A stretch of DNA of 52,463 nt from Anaeromyxobacter terrae (GTDB taxonomy: Bacteria > Myxococcota > Myxococcia > Myxococcales > Anaeromyxobacteraceae), in contig NZ_JALCYY010000040.1 of assembly GCF_022690685.1 (NCBI RefSeq), forward strand, positions 1-52,463. Reading direction: 5' to 3'. Made by a program: the position numbers and the translations under genes. Numbering within the stretch: the stretch's first letter is position 1; each line of letters begins with the position of its first letter. The notes below the pieces were generated by a model. That model was not told the DNA's origin and did no database searches. It saw only the letters and a program-made list of their open reading frames with translations. Of the stretch, positions 17,997 through 26,427 are shown piece by piece.

Positions 17997-18020
17997 CGTA
18001 CGCCGTTGGACCGGCGTATG
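17997..18020 (+). other. hairpin downstream of the flavin-binding protein gene
   Basis: Stem CGTACGCCG / CGGCGTATG (9 bp with one G-T pair), loop TTGGAC, 50 bases after the stop at 17946. No T-tract. It could end the upstream transcript or be part of an unannotated RNA. Confidence 0.35.
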
Positions 18021-18512
18021 GATGCGCACATCGGACTCGGGCATCGACGAGGTGGGATCCCGCTGTCGAGCATTGTTCCGAGCGGCCCAGCCGGAGTGGC
18101 GGGTGCAGGCGAGCGTCTATTCACCGAGAGTCTTGCCGTGGGCGCTCGCGCCCACGCGCGGAGGCGAGCCCGGAAGCGGCGCAGGCGCCTGCGTTGGATT
18201 CACTGAACGTAACAACTATCGCCAGAGGTAGCGCCGGTCGTCTTACGCGCTTCATGGCGATGTGAACAATTGGTCCCAGTTGCGGTGCGTGAAGAACGCC
18301 CTTGACTACTCCCCGCCGAAATTTCGCTCCGGGGTTCGAGGCGGCGCGACAGAGCCACTCACGCGCGCGCACCTGGGCCTGGCGCGCGCGTTCGACCGCG
18401 GCAGGGGGTCGCCGAGGGCACACCGAGAATAGCCGCACTCGCACGAGCCTGGAGGGCTTCCGGAGCTCCCGAAAAATGCGTGTTACGAAGGGTGCATCTG
18501 GAGGTGCACTCC

Positions 18513-18803
18513 ATGTCTTCGCTCGCCCCCGCTTCCCTCGACTCGAACGTCCTCGCCGTTCGCCTGCGCGAGCGGAAGCGACGGCACTCCGGCCGCCCGT
18601 TGCGGCGCCCGCCACCGCCAAGCTTCCGAACCCGTGACCCAGGTCCCCACGGTCACGCTCGTCGTGTCTTGCCGCCCTCCGAAGGGCGCTTTCCCGGACG
18701 GCGCGTGCTCACCCCGTCGATGCCCCAACCGCCGCGCGCGCTGGGCCGCTCGTCGAACGGCAACCGCGTGCACGGTCGGTCAGCCTCAGGATGTGATGAA
18801 TGA
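18513..18803 (+). CDS. doubtful small ORF, possible gene remnant
   Basis: 96 residues from ATG 18513, preceded by a good GGAGG 8 bases upstream that lies in a GTGCA...TGCAC hairpin (18492-18509). The first 20 or so codons look coding (SSLAPASLDSNVLAVRLRER, mostly G/C third positions). The rest is Pro/Arg-rich and codon quality falls, so it may be a truncated gene. No family recognised. Confidence 0.25.
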   Translation: MSSLAPASLDSNVLAVRLRERKRRHSGRPLRRPPPPSFRTRDPGPHGHARRVLPPSEGRFPGRRVLTPSMPQPPRALGRSSNGNRVHGRSASGCDE

Positions 18804-18806
18804 TGA

Positions 18807-18841
18807 GGGCTGCGCCCCCCCCCGCTCGCCGGGTCCCGTGC
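18807..18841. repeat. dispersed intergenic repeat, copy 1
   Basis: GGGCTGCGCCCCC followed by GCTCGCCGGGTCCCGTGC (18824-18841). The same two blocks in the same order occur at 24471-24541, interrupted there by a hairpin. Both copies lie just beyond the 3' end of a minus-strand gene. Confidence 0.55.
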
Positions 18842-18853
18842 TCCGACGGCGGA

Positions 18854-19963
18854 TCAGGCCTTCGTCGCCGCCCTGAGGAACGTCGCGAGCTCGTTCAGCG
18901 CGCGCGCCTCGCGGTCGACCTCGCGCGTCGAGGCGAGCGTGTCGTCGGTCGAGTGGGCGATCTCGTTCATCGCCTTCAGCACCTGCTCGATCGCGCCCTC
19001 CTGCTGCTGCGCGACCCGGGCGATCTCCCGCGCCGCGCGGGAGGACTCCGAGAGCGCGGTCGCGAGCCCGCGGATCGTCTCGGCGGTGCGGGTCGCGGTC
19101 GCCGCCCCGAGCTGGGCGTGCGCGATGCCCCCCTCCGCCGCGCTCACCGCATCGAGCATCGCCCGGTGGACGTCCGACAGGGTCTGGCGCGCGTGGGCGG
19201 CGGCGCTGCGGGTCTCGGCGCCCTGCCGCCGCAGCCGCTCGGCGACGTCCCCGGGCCCCTCCGTGCCGGAGCCGGCGCGGGCCGCGATCCCGGCGGCGCC
19301 CTCCGCGAGCTGCTCGGAGCGATCCGCCACGTCGCGCAGGAGGTCGCCGAGGTCGTAGACGTCGCGCATCCGCGCGTCGAGCGCCTCGATCTGCCGCGAC
19401 AGGCCGCGGACCTCCTCCGCGAGCCGCAGGAGCTCCGCGCCGGAGGCCTCCGCCTGCGCGAGGCCCTGCGCGCTCTGGCGCTCCGCCTGGACGGCGAGAC
19501 CGATGACCGTCTCGGCGGTGAGCGCGGCGGAGCTGGCGCTCAGGGAGAGCTGGTTCATCGCGGCCGTGGTCTCGCGGACGCCCGCGGCGGCCTCGGAGGT
19601 GGTCCGGGTGAAGGCAGCCACGTTCCCGAGGAGCCCCTGCGCAACGAGGGAGAGCTCCTTCGCGGTCCGATCGAAGCTCTCGCGGCGCGCCTGCTCCAGC
19701 CGGACGATCTCGTCGCTCTGGCGCAGGATCTCCGCGCTCTGGCGGACGAGCTCGTCGTGCTGCCGCTCCACGAGCTTGCCGATCGCGCCGAGGACGAACG
19801 GCGTCGTGTCCATGAGCCAGAGGAGCGGCTGGTGCAGGTGCGTGCGGAGGAGCGCGTCGGGCGTGAGCGTGCCCAGGTGGCGATAGGCCTCGACGAACGT
19901 CGCGACCACGGGCAGCCCCACGCCGATGAGCGCGCCATACCAGTCGTAGCCGAGCCGCTTCAT
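18854..19963 (-). CDS. chemoreceptor-like protein with degenerate signalling tip
   Basis: 369 residues from ATG 19963; the frame runs further upstream but only as basic non-membrane sequence. Two membrane segments (about 8-26, LIGVGLPVVATFVEAY, and 46-64) leave a periplasmic loop of only about 20 residues. There is no HAMP domain. The rest (65-369) is a long Ala/Glu/Arg-rich coiled coil of the MCP signalling type. The region that should form the CheA/CheW-binding hairpin (about 215-250) reads RSEQLAEGAAGIAARAG then PGDVAERLRRQGAE, where receptors have the NAAIEAARAGE...GFAVVA-EVR...LAE signature. It aligns in register but the key residues are gone. It may be a decoy, a dimerisation partner or a non-chemotactic scaffold. 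Divergent from a canonical receptor gene. Confidence 0.7.
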   Translation of the reverse strand: MKRLGYDWYGALIGVGLPVVATFVEAYRHLGTLTPDALLRTHLHQPLLWLMDTTPFVLGAIGKLVERQHDELVRQSAEILRQSDEIVRLEQARRESFDRTAKELSLVAQGLLGNVAAFTRTTSEAAAGVRETTAAMNQLSLSASSAALTAETVIGLAVQAERQSAQGLAQAEASGAELLRLAEEVRGLSRQIEALDARMRDVYDLGDLLRDVADRSEQLAEGAAGIAARAGSGTEGPGDVAERLRRQGAETRSAAAHARQTLSDVHRAMLDAVSAAEGGIAHAQLGAATATRTAETIRGLATALSESSRAAREIARVAQQQEGAIEQVLKAMNEIAHSTDDTLASTREVDREARALNELATFLRAATKA

Positions 19964-20175
19964 GTCGCCGCCGTCCTCCGGATCCGGTCGCCGCCGGATT
20001 GTGCTGCAACGCCTCCCGCCCCGCCACACTCCCGACCGGCCGCCCGCGCGCCGCGCGGTCGCGCCCGAGCTCCTGGGGGCACCTGCACTCCCCCACACCC
20101 CCTGGCCGGTATGGGCCGAGGCATTCCCCGGCTCCTCGGGCCTGCGGGCGGGCGGTGCTATCCTCCGCGCGCGCC

Positions 20176-21780
20176 ATGCGCCCGCTCGCCCTCTCGTTCC
20201 GCCAGAAGATCGTCGCCCCCTCGCTCATCGCGGCCGTCGCGACGCTGCTCGCGACCGGGGTCTCTTCCCGGCTCTCGTCGTCGGCCGCCGACGAGCTCCG
20301 CCGCGTGGAGACCCGGGAGTTCCCCACCCTCCAGCTCTTCCAGGACCTGGAGGGCAGCCTCGCGAGGGTGCAGCGGCAGCTCCAGGACGCGTCGGAGCAG
20401 CGCGACGCGAGCGCGCTCGAGGCGGCCGACGTGCTCCAGGAGGACCTCCTCGCGCGGCTCGCCGCCGCTCCGACGAGCTCCGTGGAGGACGATCGGGCCG
20501 CGACGCTCGTCGACGGGATCCAGGGCTGGTACGGCGTGGCCCGAGCGCGTGCGGCGGCGCGCGTGCGGGCCGAGACCGCCCCGGCGGACGACGCCGCGAC
20601 GCGCGCGGTGTCGACCCGGTACCTCGCCGTGAAGGAGGCGCTCGCGGCGGAGACGCGGCGCGCGCGCGAGGCGATGGCGAGCGGGTTCGAGGCGGCGCGG
20701 GCGCTCCAGCGCCGCGCCGTCGTGGCGAGCGCCGCGATCCTGCTCGCGGCGGCCGTGGGCTCCGCCGTGCTCGCCTGGGTCCTCGCCTGGCGCCTCTCGC
20801 GCCCGGTGCTGGCGCTCAACCGCGCCGCGCTCCGCATCGCCGACGGCGATCTCACGCACGACATCGACCTGCGCACCGGCGACGAGATCGGGACGCTCGC
20901 CTTCAGCTTCCGGCGCATGACCGAGCGGCTCCGCCAGATCGTCGCCGCGCTCAAGACCTCGTCCGGCGAGCTCGGGCGCGCCGCGGAGCGGCTCGCGGAG
21001 CACGCCCGGGCGCAGAACGCGATCCTCGAGCGGCAGGCGGCGGGGGTCTCGGAGACGAGCGCGACGACGCGGGAGCTCGAGCAGACCTCCGCCGTCGCGG
21101 CGAGCCGCGCGGCCTCCGTGCTCGACGTGGCGCGGCGCGCGGCGGAGCTCTCCAGCGAGGGACAGTCCGCCGCCGAGGAGAGCGTGGAGGGGCTGCGTCG
21201 GATCCAGGCGGCGGTCGGGGAGATCCTCGGGCGCTCGTCGCGGCTCCTCGACCAGACGCAGCAGGTGAGCGACATCGTGGAGAGCGTCCGCGATCTCTCG
21301 GTGCAGTCGCACGTCCTCTCCATGAACGCCTCCATCGAGGCGGCGCGCGCCGGCGAGGCGGGCAAGGGGTTCGGCGTGGTCGCCTCCGAGGTGCGCGCCC
21401 TCGCCGAGCAGTCCGGCCAGAGCGCGGGCCGCATCGCCCGGATCGTCGAGGACATCGTGGGCGCGGTGCGGGCGACGCTCGACACGACCGAGAGCGGGAC
21501 GCGCGGGATGGAGGGCTCGGTCGCGCGGATCCGCGCCTCCGGCGAGAGCCTGCGGGAGATCGGCGCGTTCGTGCGGGAGACGAGCGACGCGGCGCTGCAG
21601 ATCGCGACCGCGGTCCAGCAGCAGTCGCAAGGGGTCGCGCAGATCGCGGGCGCGATGCGGGACCTCGACCGCGGGATGGAGGAGACGGTCGCGCGCGTGC
21701 AGGTGCTGCAGGGGGCCGCGCAGGAGCTGACCGCGACCGCCGCGCGCATCTCGGCGATCGCGGACGGGTTCCGGGTGTAG
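20176..21780 (+). CDS. methyl-accepting chemotaxis protein
   Basis: 534 residues from ATG 20176. First membrane segment about 11-30, periplasmic sensor region about 31-178 (helical, four-helix-bundle-like), second membrane segment about 181-205, HAMP about 203-258 (RPVLALNRAALRIADGDLTH), then the cytoplasmic coiled coil. The signalling tip at about 376-410 is well kept (LSMNASIEAARAGEAGKG then FGVVASEVRALAEQS), so it should bind CheA/CheW. The ligand is unknown. A -10-like TATCCT at 20159-20164 lies 11 bases before the ATG. The divergent neighbour is a receptor-like protein with a degraded tip. Confidence 0.92.
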   Translation: MRPLALSFRQKIVAPSLIAAVATLLATGVSSRLSSSAADELRRVETREFPTLQLFQDLEGSLARVQRQLQDASEQRDASALEAADVLQEDLLARLAAAPTSSVEDDRAATLVDGIQGWYGVARARAAARVRAETAPADDAATRAVSTRYLAVKEALAAETRRAREAMASGFEAARALQRRAVVASAAILLAAAVGSAVLAWVLAWRLSRPVLALNRAALRIADGDLTHDIDLRTGDEIGTLAFSFRRMTERLRQIVAALKTSSGELGRAAERLAEHARAQNAILERQAAGVSETSATTRELEQTSAVAASRAASVLDVARRAAELSSEGQSAAEESVEGLRRIQAAVGEILGRSSRLLDQTQQVSDIVESVRDLSVQSHVLSMNASIEAARAGEAGKGFGVVASEVRALAEQSGQSAGRIARIVEDIVGAVRATLDTTESGTRGMEGSVARIRASGESLREIGAFVRETSDAALQIATAVQQQSQGVAQIAGAMRDLDRGMEETVARVQVLQGAAQELTATAARISAIADGFRV

Positions 21781-21894
21781 GCGAGTCGCGCCCGCCGGAG
21801 CGCGCGGGAGACGCCCTCGGCGCCGCCGCGCAGGCTGCGGGCGCCGGACGGCGCTGGCGCCGGCAGCCGGCGCGCGGTACGAAAGCCTCCGCCC

Positions 21895-24456
21895 ATGACC
21901 ACCGCCGCCGCCACCCCGGGCGAGGCCCCCCTCGCCGCGCTCCTCCCGTCGCAGGGCGAGACGCTCGCTCCGGACGCCGTGCTCGACCGCTTCGTCTCGT
22001 GGGTGGGCGCGACCGGCCTCACGCTCTACCCGCACCAGGAGGAGGCGATCCTCCAGCTCCTCGACGAGCGCCACCTGGTCCTCAACACGCCCACGGGCTC
22101 GGGCAAGTCGCTCGTCGCGACGTTCCTGCACTTCCAGGCGATGGCGGCGGGGAAGCGGTCCTTCTACACCTGCCCGATCAAGGCGCTCGTCAACGAGAAG
22201 TTCTTCGACCTGTGCCGCCTGTTCGGACCGGACAACGTGGGGATGATGACGGGCGACGCGGCGGTGAACCGCGACGCGCCCATCGTCTGCTGCACCGCCG
22301 AGATCCTCATGAACCTCGCCGTGCGCGAGGCGGACCCGCGCGTGGACGCGGTCGTCATGGACGAGTTCCACTACTACGGGGACCGGGAGCGCGGCGTCGC
22401 CTGGCAGGTGCCGCTCCTCGCCCTCGAGGGCACGCGCTTCCTCCTCATGTCCGCGACGCTCGGCGACACGCGGGCGATCGAGGACTCGCTCCGGCAGGTG
22501 ACGGGGCGCGAGGTCTCGGCGGTGCGCAACGCGGCGCGCCCGGTGCCGCTCGAGTACGAGTACCGCGAGACGCCGCTGCACGAGACGATCGAGGCGCTCG
22601 TCACCTCGAGCCGCGCCCCCATCTACCTCGTCAACTTCACGCAGCGCGCCGCGGCCGAGCAGGCGCAGAACCTCATGAGCGCCAACTTCTCCTCCAAGGA
22701 GGAGAAGGCGCGCATCGCCGCGATGCTCGAGGGCGTGCGCTTCGACTCGCCCTACGGCAAGGACCTGCAGCGCTTCCTCCGGCACGGCATCGGGCTCCAC
22801 CACGCCGGGCTCCTCCCCAAGTACCGGCTCCTCGTCGAGAAGCTCGCCCAGGGCGGGCTCCTCAAGGTCGTGTCGGGGACCGACACGCTCGGCATGGGCG
22901 TGAACATCCCCATCCGCACGGTGCTGTTCACCCAGCTCTGCAAGTTCGACGGCCAGAAGACGGCGATCCTCTCGGCGCGCGACTTCCACCAGATCGCCGG
23001 GCGCGCCGGGCGCAAGGGGTTCGACGAGCGCGGCTTCGTGGTGGCGCAGGCGCCCGAGCACGTCATCGAGAACAAGCGGCTCGCCGAGAAGGCCGCCGCG
23101 GGCAAGAAGGTGGTGAAGAAGCAGCCGCCGACGAAGGGCTACGTCCACTTCGACAGGAGCACCTTCGAGAAGCTCATCCAGAAGGAGCCGGAGCCGCTCG
23201 AGAGCCGGTTCGATCCGACCTTCGGCCTCCTCGTGAACCTCCTGCAGAGCGAGACCTCGCGGGTCGGCGGCGGCTACGGCCGCCTCGTCGAGCTCATCGC
23301 GCGCTCGCACGGGAACGACCACGTCCGCGCGAAGCACCGCCGGCTCGCGGCGCAGCGGTTCCGCACGCTCCGCGGGGCGGGGCTCGTGGACGTCCGCCGC
23401 GTCGAGGGGTACCGCGGCGCGTACGTGCGCCCCTCGCGCGGCCTGCAGAAGGACTTCTCGCTCTTCCAGACGCTCGCGCTGTACCTGCTCGACACGCTCC
23501 CGCGGATCCCCGCCGAGCGCGAGACCTACGCTCTCGACGTCCTCTCGACCGTCGAGTCGATCCTCGAGGACCCGGACGTCATCCTCTGGAAGCAGCTCGA
23601 TCGGGCGCGCGGCGAGGCGGTCGCGGAGATGAAGGCGAAGGGGATGGAGTACGACGAGCGGATGAAGGAGCTCGAGAACGTCGAGTACCCGAAGCCCAAC
23701 CGCGACTTCGTCTACGCCACGTTCAACGAGTTCGCCGCGAAGCACCCCTGGGTCGGGCAGGAGAACATCCGCCCGAAGTCGGTCGCCCGCGAGATGGTCG
23801 AGCGGTTCATGACCTTCGGCGACTACGTGCGGGAGTACGAGCTGCAGCGCTCCGAGGGGCTCGTCCTGCGCTACCTCTCCGAGACCTACAAGACGCTCGT
23901 GCAGACCGTGCCGGAGACCTACCGCGACGACGCGCTCCTCGACGTCATCGCCTTCCTGCGCGCCACGGTGCGGGGCGTCGACTCGTCGCTCATCGACGAG
24001 TGGGAGCGGATGCGCGACCCGGCGTACCAGGCGCGGGCGGTCGACGCGCGGGCCGCCGTCGCGGAGACGCTCGGGCCGCCGCCGGTCTGGGCCGATCCGC
24101 GCGCGTTCGCCGCGCGGATCCGCACCGAGCTGCACGCGCTGCTCGTCGCGCTCGCCCGCAAGGACGCGGCCGCCGCGCTCGCCGCGCTCGCGCCGGGCGG
24201 CGACTGGACGCCGGCCGGCCTCGAGGAAGCGATGGCGCCGTACTGGGCCGAGCACCCTCGGATCGACACGACCCCCGCCGCGCGCCGGCCGCACAACACG
24301 TTCGTGAAGGAGCTCGGGCCGCGGCGCTGGGAGGCGGTCCAGCGGATCGTGGACGAGAAGGGCGAGGTCGACTGGATGATCCAGTGCGAGATCGACCTCA
24401 CCTCCCCGCGGGAGCCGGACCTGCCGCTGCTCTCGCTCGTGCGCGTGGGGGGTTAA
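21895..24456 (+). CDS. Ski2-like DEAD/DEAH helicase with DUF3516-type C-terminus
   Basis: 853 residues. Superfamily 2 RNA helicase core: YPHQEEAI (Q-like motif), PTGSGKS (66-72, ATP binding), DEFHYY (156-161, motif II), SAT (186-188), LHHAGLLPKYR and QIAGRAGRKG (motif VI, 366-375). This is the pattern of the Ski2/Mtr4 group rather than RhlE-type proteins. The C-terminal half (about 430-853) is the long helical region found in the bacterial DUF3516 helicases, with VEYPKPNRDFVYATFNEF. Likely role: ATP-driven unwinding of structured RNA; partner unknown. Short leader: TACGAA (21878-21883) lies 11 bases before the ATG. Ends before a strong hairpin. Confidence 0.88.
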   Translation: MTTAAATPGEAPLAALLPSQGETLAPDAVLDRFVSWVGATGLTLYPHQEEAILQLLDERHLVLNTPTGSGKSLVATFLHFQAMAAGKRSFYTCPIKALVNEKFFDLCRLFGPDNVGMMTGDAAVNRDAPIVCCTAEILMNLAVREADPRVDAVVMDEFHYYGDRERGVAWQVPLLALEGTRFLLMSATLGDTRAIEDSLRQVTGREVSAVRNAARPVPLEYEYRETPLHETIEALVTSSRAPIYLVNFTQRAAAEQAQNLMSANFSSKEEKARIAAMLEGVRFDSPYGKDLQRFLRHGIGLHHAGLLPKYRLLVEKLAQGGLLKVVSGTDTLGMGVNIPIRTVLFTQLCKFDGQKTAILSARDFHQIAGRAGRKGFDERGFVVAQAPEHVIENKRLAEKAAAGKKVVKKQPPTKGYVHFDRSTFEKLIQKEPEPLESRFDPTFGLLVNLLQSETSRVGGGYGRLVELIARSHGNDHVRAKHRRLAAQRFRTLRGAGLVDVRRVEGYRGAYVRPSRGLQKDFSLFQTLALYLLDTLPRIPAERETYALDVLSTVESILEDPDVILWKQLDRARGEAVAEMKAKGMEYDERMKELENVEYPKPNRDFVYATFNEFAAKHPWVGQENIRPKSVAREMVERFMTFGDYVREYELQRSEGLVLRYLSETYKTLVQTVPETYRDDALLDVIAFLRATVRGVDSSLIDEWERMRDPAYQARAVDARAAVAETLGPPPVWADPRAFAARIRTELHALLVALARKDAAAALAALAPGGDWTPAGLEEAMAPYWAEHPRIDTTPAARRPHNTFVKELGPRRWEAVQRIVDEKGEVDWMIQCEIDLTSPREPDLPLLSLVRVGG

Positions 24457-24470
24457 AGGGCCGCGCACGG

Positions 24471-24541
24471 GGGCTGCGCCCCCGCCCCGCCGACGGCCGG
24501 GCCGTCGTCGGGGCCCCACCCCTGCTCGCCGGGTCCCGTGC
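24471..24541. repeat. dispersed intergenic repeat, copy 2
   Basis: GGGCTGCGCCCCC near 24471 and GCTCGCCGGGTCCCGTGC at 24524-24541, the same blocks as at 18807-18841, here separated by a 13-bp hairpin. It lies between convergent genes (helicase and LolA-like). Confidence 0.55.
24485..24513. terminator. strong hairpin between convergent genes
   Basis: Stem CCCCGCCGACGGC / GCCGTCGTCGGGG: 13 positions with one mismatch, loop CGG. It is 28 bases after the helicase stop and about 90 bases after the end of the opposing LolA-like gene, so it may stop transcription from both sides. No T-tract. Confidence 0.5.
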
Positions 24542-24606
24542 GCCGCCGCGTGGCGGCTTCGCCGCGAATGCGGCGGCGCCCCGGCGCGCTCGCTTCGCTC
24601 GCGGAG

Positions 24607-25362
24607 CTACGGCCGGAACAGCTCGGGCGGGAAGGAACCGGGGAACTCGACGCGCGAGAGCACCGTCTCCCCGGTCGTCTTCCCGTTCGCCCAGTTCTCC
24701 TCGTGGAACGGCACGAGCACGCCGTCCACGGTGCGGAAGTCCGAGTAGGTCGTGATGAACTCGACGGGCGACGGCCCGGCGCGGCTCCCCCGCGAGCGCA
24801 GGATCCGGCCGGAGTCGGGGTCGATCGCCGCCTCGACGACGAACCCGGGCGCGAGCTCGAGCGCGAGGACCCGCAGCGTCTTGCCCCCGAGCGCGAGCGT
24901 GCCGCGCGCCGTCACCTTCGCCCCCGGCGCGGCGAGCTGCGCGGGCAGGTCGATGCGCGCCGCCTGCAGGATCATCGAATCGAGGAGCGGCCCCGTGACC
25001 TCCTGCCCCTGACGCCACCCGCGCGCGCCGTCGAGCACGCGGATCTCCGCGCCCTGCGCGTCGCCGAACGCCACCTCGACGCGCAGCCGGCCGGGGCGCG
25101 AATAGGCACGGCCGATGCGGCCCGGGCCGCCCGGGTGCAGGAGCGAGGTCACCGTCCCCTCGTGCAGGCTCGTCGCGGCGCGCGCGACGGCCGCCTCGCC
25201 GCCGTAGGCCTCGACGCAGCGCCGGACGAGCGCCGCGACCTCGCGGGGGAGCGGGGCGCCCTTCGCGGCGGAGGAGCGCTCCGGCGCCGGCGCTGCCGGC
25301 CGGGCCTTCGCGCCCGGACCGGTGGCAGTGGCGAGCAGGAGGACGAGCGGGAGGGTGAGCAA
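24607..25362 (-). CDS. exported LolA-like protein
   Basis: 251 residues from TTG 25362, chosen because GAGG lies 6 bases upstream and a signal peptide starts at once (LTLPLVLLLATATGPGAKA). The longer frame upstream has no coding character. The mature part is an all-beta, half-barrel-like sequence with GRIGRAYSRPGRLRVEVAFG, GARGWRQGQEV, TLALGGKTLRVLALEL and the closing FITTYSDFRTVDGVLVPF, a pattern common in LolA/LppX-fold domains also attached to M16 peptidases. It probably binds lipid or lipoprotein in the periplasm, but it is alone here and its client is unknown. Confidence 0.65.
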   Translation of the reverse strand: MLTLPLVLLLATATGPGAKARPAAPAPERSSAAKGAPLPREVAALVRRCVEAYGGEAAVARAATSLHEGTVTSLLHPGGPGRIGRAYSRPGRLRVEVAFGDAQGAEIRVLDGARGWRQGQEVTGPLLDSMILQAARIDLPAQLAAPGAKVTARGTLALGGKTLRVLALELAPGFVVEAAIDPDSGRILRSRGSRAGPSPVEFITTYSDFRTVDGVLVPFHEENWANGKTTGETVLSRVEFPGSFPPELFRP

Positions 25363-25462
25363 GGGGTTCCTCGGGAGCGGGGGGGAGGGCGCGAGTGTCC
25401 TCTGTCCGGCGGGGCGAGCGCAAACGGTGGCCGCTCGCGCCCCGGAGGTGCACCGTTCCCGG

Positions 25463-25777
25463 GTGACCGAGCTCCTCGGCTGGCTCAGCTCCGCCATCCT
25501 CGTCGCGACCCTCGCGAAGCAGGTGCACAAGCAGTGGAAGGAGGGCACGAGCGAGGGCGTCTCGCGCTGGCTCTTCGTGGGGCAGATCGCCGCCTCGACC
25601 GGCTTCACGATCTACAGCGCCCTCGTCGGCAACCCCGTGTTCGTCGCGACGAACGCGATCCTCCTCGGGAGCGGGGTGCTGGGGCTCCTCATCGTCCTCC
25701 GCCACCGGCGCCGGGATCGCCGGGCTCGGGCTCTGGGTAGGTCACCCGGCGCCCCTCCATCCGCGCGAACGGCGTGA
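25463..25777 (+). CDS. SemiSWEET-type small membrane transporter
   Basis: 104 residues from GTG 25463. Three membrane helices form a single triple-helix bundle: about 3-20 (LLGWLSSAILVATLAKQ), 32-52 (SRWLFVGQIAASTGFTIYS) and 57-80 (PVFVATNAILLGSGVLGLLIV). The KQVHKQWKEGTSEGVSRWL stretch and the Asn in the third helix (VATN) fit bacterial SemiSWEETs, which dimerise to move sugars or related solutes. The C-terminal Arg-rich tail is encoded in an 89-base overlap with the convergent DUF488 gene. Substrate unknown. Confidence 0.75.
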   Translation: MTELLGWLSSAILVATLAKQVHKQWKEGTSEGVSRWLFVGQIAASTGFTIYSALVGNPVFVATNAILLGSGVLGLLIVLRHRRRDRRARALGRSPGAPPSARTA

Positions 25778-26306
25778 GCCGGTGTGGCCGCGTCCGGCCC
25801 CGCCCCACGATGTGGCGGACGACCACCCCGTGCGCCAGCAGCGCGTCGGCGATGAGCGAGCGGTGGCACCGCCACGGGACCGCCTCCGCGCACAGGATCG
25901 CGACGGGGCCCTCGCGGGCGACGGAGCGGAGCTGGACGAGGCCCTCCTCGAACTCCGGCGTCGCCATGTGGTCCGCGTAGCCGCGGAAGCTCGCGTTCCG
26001 CCAGCCCGCGTTGGGCGAGTCCTTGCGCGCGCGCCGGAGGCCGCCGAGCGCCGGCAGGTGCTGGTAGCCGATGCCCGCGGCCGCGAGCGCGCGCGCGAGC
26101 GCCGGTCCCTCGTACTGCGGGTTCGCGCGCGAGCGCGGGATGGTCCGGACGTCCGCCACGGTGACGACGTCCGCGCCCCGCAGCAGCTCGACGAGCTCGG
26201 CGATCGGCCGGGTGGAGTGGCCGATGGCGAGGACCTGCGCCTTCCCCCACCCCGGGGCGGCCCGCGGGCGGCGTTCGCGTTCCTCCTCCATGCGGAGCCA
26301 TCTCAT
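25689..26306 (-). CDS. DUF488 family protein
   Basis: 205 residues from ATG 26306, which has GGAGG 12 bases upstream; ATG 26291 is an alternative. DUF488 pattern: QVLAIGHSTRPIAELVELL at the start, VADVRTIPRSRANPQY, LPALGG, and the conserved LCAEAVPWRCHRSLIADAL with the Cys/Glu and Cys-His-Arg that may form an active site. Biochemical function not established. It converges with SemiSWEET (89-base overlap) and diverges from the selenoprotein gene. A second DUF488 gene is at 43859-44290. Confidence 0.85.
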   Translation of the reverse strand: MRWLRMEEERERRPRAAPGWGKAQVLAIGHSTRPIAELVELLRGADVVTVADVRTIPRSRANPQYEGPALARALAAAGIGYQHLPALGGLRRARKDSPNAGWRNASFRGYADHMATPEFEEGLVQLRSVAREGPVAILCAEAVPWRCHRSLIADALLAHGVVVRHIVGRGRTRPHRLTPFARMEGRRVTYPEPEPGDPGAGGGGR

Positions 26307-26427
26307 GGACGACGCAGCCTCCGGGGTAAAGCCCGGGACGGGGCCCCTCGCGTTCTCTTCCCCGCGGGGCGCCGGCGGCGTACTGAGCTCCCGAACCCTC
26401 CACGCGAAGCAGGGCTCCAACGCACCC

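Larger units (their letters stand above)
17947..18853. other. 0.9 kb stretch with little coding signal
   Basis: This is the longest gap in the window. Base composition is visibly less GC-rich than around it and GC at third positions is weak in all frames for most of its length. It contains a 9-bp hairpin at 17997-18020 and a small candidate ORF at 18513-18803. No transposase, tRNA or known gene remnant is recognised. It may be decayed or acquired DNA, or a large regulatory region. Confidence 0.5.

Noticed and set aside
18121-18621. 166-codon ORF on the minus strand in the low-coding gap
   Set aside because: No ribosome site, weak codon bias and no recognisable motif.
20158-24519. 1453-codon open frame on the minus strand
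   Set aside because: Antisense shadow of the chemoreceptor and helicase genes; no recognisable domain and unnatural Arg/Leu/Val bias.
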